Notes under the pieces: model-generated
What the model saw: only the letters and a program-made list of their open reading frames with translations
Told to the model about the DNA's origin: nothing
Database searches by the model: none
Part shown: positions 20,601-25,328 of the stretch, piece by piece
Layout of the letters: each line of letters begins with the position of its first letter
Position numbering within the stretch: the first letter of the stretch is position 1
Program-made: the position numbers and the translations under genes
NCBI GenBank assembly: GCA_005223375.1
Contig: RXOD01004250.1
Location: 1 to 25,328, forward strand
Reading direction: 5' to 3'
Origin: Amoebophrya sp. AT5.2
Lineage: Eukaryota; Sar; Dinophyceae; Syndiniales; Amoebophryaceae
DNA: 25,328 bases

Positions 20601-21927
20601 TAGCTCCCGAGCAGATGGCCTGAGAAAGCAGCATCAATCGAGATGCGATCACAACCTATGGATCCACCGATCGCGAGAGCAAGTACGTCTACGTACACGT
20701 CGAAGGTGAAAACTCAAGAACTATTCCGAACAATACAACAATTACCCAGCATGTCCCCGAAGGGACTTCTCTCCAGGAAGTCGTTGAGCACGAAGTGGTT
20801 TACGAGTTCGATGGCGTACTTTCTGCAGACCTTGGGCGCCTCCATCCGGCCGTAGTCGATCGCCGTGGGCAGCAGTTTCTCGCTGCAGAACTGCAGGAAC
20901 TGCTTCTGCTGGTCCGGCAGTTCCACGTCCGGAACGCCGCCCATGGGCGCGGCGGTGAAGCCGGCGACGCCGCCCTGCTGCTCCTTCACGAAGGTCTTCA
21001 TCGCGTCGCAGGCGTCCTCGCAGATCTTGCTCAGGCAGGAGAAACTGCCGTCCAGCCGCTCGAAGTCGCTCGGGTTCGGGTTCGTGCTCGAGGTCGCGCT
21101 GCTGGTGCCCACGCGCAGGCCGGTGGTGAGAATCCCGATCGCGTCGAAGTTGTTCGGGAGGTGCGTCTTCTGGATGATGAACGTGAGCACGTTCCCGGAC
21201 GTCTCCCGTTAGAGGTTGAAAAAATCCAGGTCGTGCTTCAGGTTTAGGTTTAGCCGATATCGGAACCCCCCTCCTCGGATCACCTATGACCGTCGCCCAG
21301 CGATAGCCGGCTGCTAGGGCTCCATCACGCCGCACTTGGTCCCGTTGCGAATAAGTAAACCGACACCAAGCAATAGCAGAGCGCTCCCTGGCACTGGCTT
21401 CCTATGTCAGTGCGGTATGCTGGGCGATGGGAACCAAACCCAAGAAGCCGCAGCCTCCTCGGCGGGGGCCATACCCTACGATTGCGCTAGACTCAGATCT
21501 AAACCTCAACCCTGTTGGTGTTGATCCCCCATGATCCCAGCTGAAGGGGAGAGCTACAGCAAGGAGAAGCACTCTCAGCAAACCTAACCCTGGACCTGGA
21601 CCTGAATTTATTCAACCCTTAATCCCGGATCACGCGCGAGGGGTCGCGCACCGTCTCCACGAGCTGGTCGCGAACCGTGCGGATGTGCTGCGGATTCAGC
21701 GTCGAGATGTCGCGCGACCGGAAAAACTGCTTCAGCACCAGCCCAGCGCGCTGGCGAAGCTGCTCCTCGCGGGCCTTGTCCTGAAACACGTAGATGAGGT
21801 AGAGCAGCAGATCGGGGTGCTGGTTCAATTGCTGGAACCGCTCCGCCACCTGCCGCTGCGCCTCATTGCTCGGCGTGTTGGCGAGGGTCAGCGTCTCCAC
21901 GACGGAGGCAAGAACCTGCTCGTCCAT
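17676..21927 (-). CDS. TNPO1: Transportin-1 / karyopherin beta-2 nuclear import receptor, 8 exons
   Basis: A HEAT-repeat importin that carries PY-NLS cargo through nuclear pores and releases it on RanGTP binding. Exons: 21927-21623, 21203-20746, 20619-20229, 20075-19865, 19735-19605, 19462-19056, 18864-18543 and 18333-17676. They sum to 2883 bp = 960 aa plus stop (human about 890-898). Landmarks: QLNQHPD near the N terminus, LSKICEDA, KIRIEACDFW, NMKYAEAD...QDIEPRFH, RSISCW...SRYGYWV, ILDRSKRVQEAACSAFATL, ALDLLSG and NNAGWAVGE. The Trp residues in SISCW and AGWAVGE correspond to the two PY-NLS-contacting Trp of human transportin. Six introns are G|GTA...AG|G (126-209 bp). Intron 1 is a transposon-like element without GT-AG ends. 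The ATG at 21927 matches the human start region (MDEQ against PDEQ). Confidence 0.95.
21209..21622. mobile_element. Introner-like non-autonomous DNA transposon forming transportin intron 1
   Basis: This 414-bp segment starts TTAGAGGTTGAAAAAATCCA on the plus strand and ends with the reverse complement of TTAAGGGTTGAATAAATTCA; the first 24 bases of the two ends match at 20 positions (TTARRGGTTGAAWAAATYCA...). Subterminal AGGTTTAGGTTTAG (left) and its counterpart AGGGTTAGGTTTG (right, reversed) extend the similarity to about 45 bp. It is flanked by the direct repeat TCCCG at 21204-21208 and 21623-21627, a 5-bp target-site duplication. Removing the element plus one TSD copy (419 bp) gives ATC CGG GAG ACG, i.e. 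IRETSGNVLTFI against human IRATVGILITTI. No position within the repeat gives GT...AG. It encodes no transposase. An alternative GA...AG splice (21624-21203) would lose one residue in frame. Confidence 0.88.
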
Positions 21928-24165
21928 GGTGTCGCGGTCGGAGGAAAGGGGGGGGAACGAAAATGCTGCAGTACTTCTAGAGCTGGACGCCCCCCACAAC
22001 TTGTGCTCGAGGGGAGCTCCTGTCACACGTACCGGCGCTTCCCAAGCGAGATCCTGCGCACGAAACAACCGTCTCGTCCGTGATAGAGACAAAGCCTTCG
22101 TGCCCAGACGTTCGCACCTCCTGTGTGGAAACTGGGTCTTGTCTCAAATCACAGCGTGCATCCCTCTCACGCGCGCATCCTGACGAGAAATCACCGTTAC
22201 TGCGGCACCGGCGGCCCTGTATCTTCTGACCGCCATGACCGCAAGTCCCGAACCAGCCCCCGGAGGGAGAAGTTCCGTCCCATATCTTCTGAAAATAACC
22301 TCTACCACTACTGGTAGTGGTACTGACTGTTGAAACTAATAATTCCTGTTCTGCATCGGCATCGCAAAACTTGTTTCACTGCCTACGTGCAAATATTTTT
22401 TTGTTCGTACTTTGCACTTTCACGATGGGCATAGTCGTGGGCGACACGGAGCGCCACAACGGGGAAATGATCGGATGGGCTGCGGCAATGATATTACCAT
22501 GCTGTAGAAACCTCCGCAACGTAACCCGAGTTTTCGAACATGCATTCGTACGATGATCTGACTACTTTTGGTGAGTTTTTCAAGAACAGATCGATCGCGA
22601 AAGAGCCGCAGCGATGCACAAGAGTGTCTTACAATTGCTGATGGTCTTTGATCCGCATTGTACACTTGATCGTTTAAATCCCACAGGCATTCATCTTCAG
22701 GGACACTGGACGAAGAACATAGCGCGTGTCACGTGAAGTGTTATTGCTGAGCGAGACGCTAGCAGAATGGCGGCCAATGAAATGGAATGAGCAGCACAGG
22801 TGTGAGCTGAAAGTGATCTCAAGTAGGTAGATGCCGAAGCACGACCACGTTCTCATCTGCAACACGCGTCTCTTGTCTCGCATCTCAGTTGATACGCCCA
22901 TCCGGAAAGTCCAAGGCTAGAAACTGATAGAAAACACTTAGCTCGCACTCGCTTCGAACCCGCCCGGCTTGTCTCAGTCTGAAGTAGACACAGAAAGGAA
23001 TCGTAGCTAGCATATCTCCTACGTACTTGAGTCATATGAAAAGTCGCCTGACGATCTCTGTCTCTCGCATCGCCGATAAGTCAGTGTGTCCCACACGACG
23101 AAAAATGGGATGATATGGCACGGAACCAATATGGTGACAAAATTCTCGGAAAAGGATGGGGCGGCATCAATCGACGCGTCTCGTTATTGTAAAATTGATT
23201 CGGGAATACAACGTAACACCGTCTCCCCCCCATCAGAGAGGCGTGCGTAACTAATGCTTCCCTACGTCACGAACTCCACTTCTCATTGATTGGATGCTCG
23301 GAATAAAAATCTAAAATAAAGAACTTTATGCCAAAGGCCAGGTCGGTGTCGTTCTAAACACATCTGCAACAATCACGTAGATGATGCAAAATTGCTCAAA
23401 ACGCGTACCAACTTCTTCTGTTTCGAGCACAGTGCGACAGTAACGTCTTACTTCACGACGACCTAGAGGACCGGGTCCTCCAACGATCGAGATGCAGAGG
23501 GCGACCAAGGGGACCTTGAGCGTTCTTCTTGGTCTCTAGTTGTTGCTCTGTCCGTCGACTTCATTGTCGACAAACGCCACTGTGCCTCTTCCAGCCGCCG
23601 TGCGCTTCAGTCAGGTGTGCTCGGAGCGGTCATCTCGACACAGGTGGCGCACTCGGTGCGTAGCTGCTGCCTGATGGAGGAAGGTGCATCGGCGCGTCAA
23701 CCTCGTGAAAGTTGAAGAAGCGAAAGCGAATATCATTTTGTACTATCGTACTACCAACAACGATTCCTTCGAGAACTCGACCTGACGGCCGACGCTTGCT
23801 ATTTCTGGAAGCCTTAACGAGCAGAACTGCACTTGGCTGACGACTAGCGGCCTCACAGGGTGAAGTAGGCGCACGACTTTCCAATCTCACCGCGATGAAA
23901 CGTGAAATCTGCCCTCATGATGATTTTAATGCTGCGGCGGTAAACGCCTATGATTGTCCCATGTTTCTCTTTCTTCCTCCATTGCGTGCGAGTTGTTGGA
24001 TCTCATACCAAAGAAAGAGCACAACGAAGTACCTGCGAATTTTTCTCCGCCTTCGCTGTGGACAGAGCAGTCTGAGTAACGCGCGGCCGCGTGGTCATTG
24101 TTGTCCCCGTTGTGCCCGATTGTACGAGGAGGGTGAGGGATTGAGAAAGCGATATCCCCCGGCTT
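21928..24165. other. Upstream region of transportin and long gene-free stretch
   Basis: About 2.2 kb without a supportable gene. 21928-22300 should hold the transportin 5' UTR/promoter; the frame is open to an upstream ATG at 22092, but those codons do not resemble the family. A small palindrome, TACCACTA-CTGG-TAGTGGTA, lies at 22303-22322. A minus frame at 23890-23630 contains a mildly protein-like segment (VLEGIVVGSTIVQNDIRFRF) but has no ATG or consistent splice sites. Confidence 0.45.
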
Positions 24166-24339
24166 TCACACGGCGTCAGATTCAGAATCGTCGTCGCCAT
24201 CGCTTTCCTCCGCGCCAGCCATAGCAAGCAGTTCCTCCTCTCGGCGTACTCGCAATCGCGTGCGGTAAATCTTCACCGGCTCATCAGGAGCAGGAGGAGG
24301 AGCCACGGCACTGCTGCCACGTCCAGGGCTCGAAACGTG
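24166..24339 (-). CDS. Candidate terminal exon encoding an acidic-tailed peptide
   Basis: A minus-strand frame encodes a Pro-rich start, then EPVKIYRTRLRVRREEELLA and an acidic end AEESDGDDDSESDAV before TGA at 24166. The charged composition is protein-like, but there is no in-frame ATG. A plausible acceptor is AAAACAG|CAC at 24340, although unlike the mapped introns it is not followed by G. Possible 5' exons lie at 24409-24427 and 24610-24629. I recognise no family; it could also be chance. Confidence 0.3.
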   Translation of the reverse strand, partial: HVSSPGRGSSAVAPPPAPDEPVKIYRTRLRVRREEELLAMAGAEESDGDDDSESDAV

Positions 24340-24920
24340 CTGTTTTGATGTAGTCACGATAAAGAAGAACGGTCGGAAGTACTTAGGTGCGTGAACGTAC
24401 TTACTTACTTGAGATGTGCACGTGCACCTGGAGAGAAACTAAAGCACGAAAACCAAGCACGACTCGCTTCTTTGTATCCACGTCGTATATAAACGCCGCT
24501 GAAGCGAAGGCTGAACAAAGAAGAACTGCGGAAACCATCGATGACCTGAACAAATCATCTACTGTGGTACAAATATATTTTTTAGAAAACGCGCCGAAGC
24601 GCTACTCACGTGCCGGTGACCACGATCATAAGCAATGCTGTTGATGCGAGCACCACGAAAACGCGGCTCGTTTTAGGTCTTCATCTCAAGGATCTTAAAC
24701 TCAAAGACCCTAGCCCTAGTAGAAGTCGTGAACACGGTTGCACTTGCCGGGTCGTCTGTCCCGAGCAAAATAAAGTGGATACTTGGAAATTACTCTGGTG
24801 CCGCATCAACCGTGGTAATGGATCTCGCAGCGCTTTTAGCTAAGAGAGTCGTCGACGTCGTCGAATAGGCAGTCGAACGACGAATGTCGTAGGTAGTTTA
24901 GGTTTGTGCCTGCTCACTTA

Positions 24921-25328
24921 TTATCTTCGTACCGTCGCTGCAGCTTTGTCTCCCGCACCCGCCGCCGCAGACGCATCGCATCGGGGTTTTCTCCCTCTCC
25001 GTTTTGACTGGTCCGCGCTCGCGTCAATGTCGGACGCGACGGCGTGTGCTTTTGCAGGCGCGCTGCTGCTACTCGCCACTGCAGATTTCGTCGCTGCGCT
25101 TGCAGCCGCAGCCGGTGCCCGCTTCCCGGCTGCCACCCTCGCCATACCTCCGCCGCGCAAATGTTTTCCGCCTTCGTCCTTGGGAGAGTCTGCCAGTGCC
25201 ACTGCGCTGTCGCTAGTGTACATGTCTTCATCGCCCATCTTGTCACACTCGTCCCCGGACGCGGAGGACTTGGGACTGTCACGCCTTATTGCACCCGCGT
25301 TGTGGCGGTGCCGGCCCGCGCCGCTTGG
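24921..25328 (-). CDS. C-terminal part of a basic, AT-hook-like protein (runs off the right edge)
   Basis: A minus-strand frame is open from the right edge to TAA at 24921 (135 codons visible). It is Ala/Ser/Asp-rich and low complexity, with an SP-rich start (RRDSPKSSASGDECD) and near the end a basic cluster QSKRRGRKPR resembling an AT-hook core and a nuclear localisation signal. An in-frame ATG lies at 25238, but the frame continues upstream, so the gene probably begins outside the window. A DNA- or chromatin-binding nuclear protein is the natural guess, on motif evidence alone. A second overlapping frame is open here but ends in an unstructured mix. Confidence 0.45.
   Translation of the reverse strand, partial: PSGAGRHRHNAGAIRRDSPKSSASGDECDKMGDEDMYTSDSAVALADSPKDEGGKHLRGGGMARVAAGKRAPAAAASAATKSAVASSSSAPAKAHAVASDIDASADQSKRRGRKPRCDASAAAGAGDKAAATVRR

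Noticed and set aside
22951..22975. TTCGAA box on the minus strand resembling a tRNA B box
   Set aside because: The 5-bp T-stem does not pair and no cloverleaf fits.
1..25328. rRNA, CRISPR array, bacterial operon signals, dinoflagellate spliced-leader sequence
   Set aside because: Looked for by eye on both strands and not seen. Introns and gene families show that the DNA is eukaryotic.

Overview
This is a eukaryotic nuclear window. Nearly every supportable gene lies on the minus strand. Four genes are recognisable by homology: the APC/C subunit APC10/DOC1, an ABCB-type ABC half-transporter, the HSP90-associated CS-domain protein NudC, and the nuclear import receptor transportin-1 (karyopherin beta-2). 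The eight ordinary introns I could map, by aligning the translation to remembered family sequence, all have the form G|GTA...AG|G. A G after the acceptor, one-strand gene order and a transposon-like non-canonical intron together point to a dinoflagellate-lineage alveolate. A compact parasitic syndinian such as Amoebophrya is my best guess. This is inference: no rRNA, spliced leader or other taxonomic marker is in the window.

Layout, left to right. 1-870 may hold an Ala/Gly-rich minus-strand coding region running towards the left edge (weak). 1041-2600 is a strongly C-rich, G-poor stretch that keeps long plus-strand frames open by composition alone. 2600-4700 has no convincing gene but holds a cluster of G runs, a near-perfect 22-bp hairpin and a GCATGC-rich tandem repeat. 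APC10 is at 4705-5664 and the intronless ABC transporter at 6912-9632. Two short ORFs at 11054-11206 and 11398-11664 share a GF-x-EG-(W/P)-YR motif. NudC (3 exons) spans 12815-14318. An unrecognised 374-residue membrane-anchored protein is at 14883-16007. Transportin (8 exons, 960 aa) spans 17676-21927. A weak acidic-tail exon (24166-24339) and the C-terminal end of a basic, AT-hook-like protein (24921 to the right edge) close the window.

The most interesting object is transportin intron 1. The interrupting DNA (21209-21622, 414 bp) has terminal inverted repeats starting TTA..GGTTGAA and is flanked by a 5-bp direct repeat (TCCCG on the plus strand). Removing the element plus one repeat copy restores the conserved transportin reading frame exactly. 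It has no GT-AG boundaries, unlike every other intron here. This is the signature of a non-autonomous DNA transposon acting as an intron (an introner element).

The recognisable genes are housekeeping functions (cell-cycle ubiquitination, protein folding, nuclear import, membrane transport). They do not form a pathway; they are simply packed co-directionally. Several carry lineage-specific changes: a ~145-residue Gly-rich insertion inside the DOC domain of APC10, two long insertions in the ABC transporter, and a shortened H8 loop in transportin.
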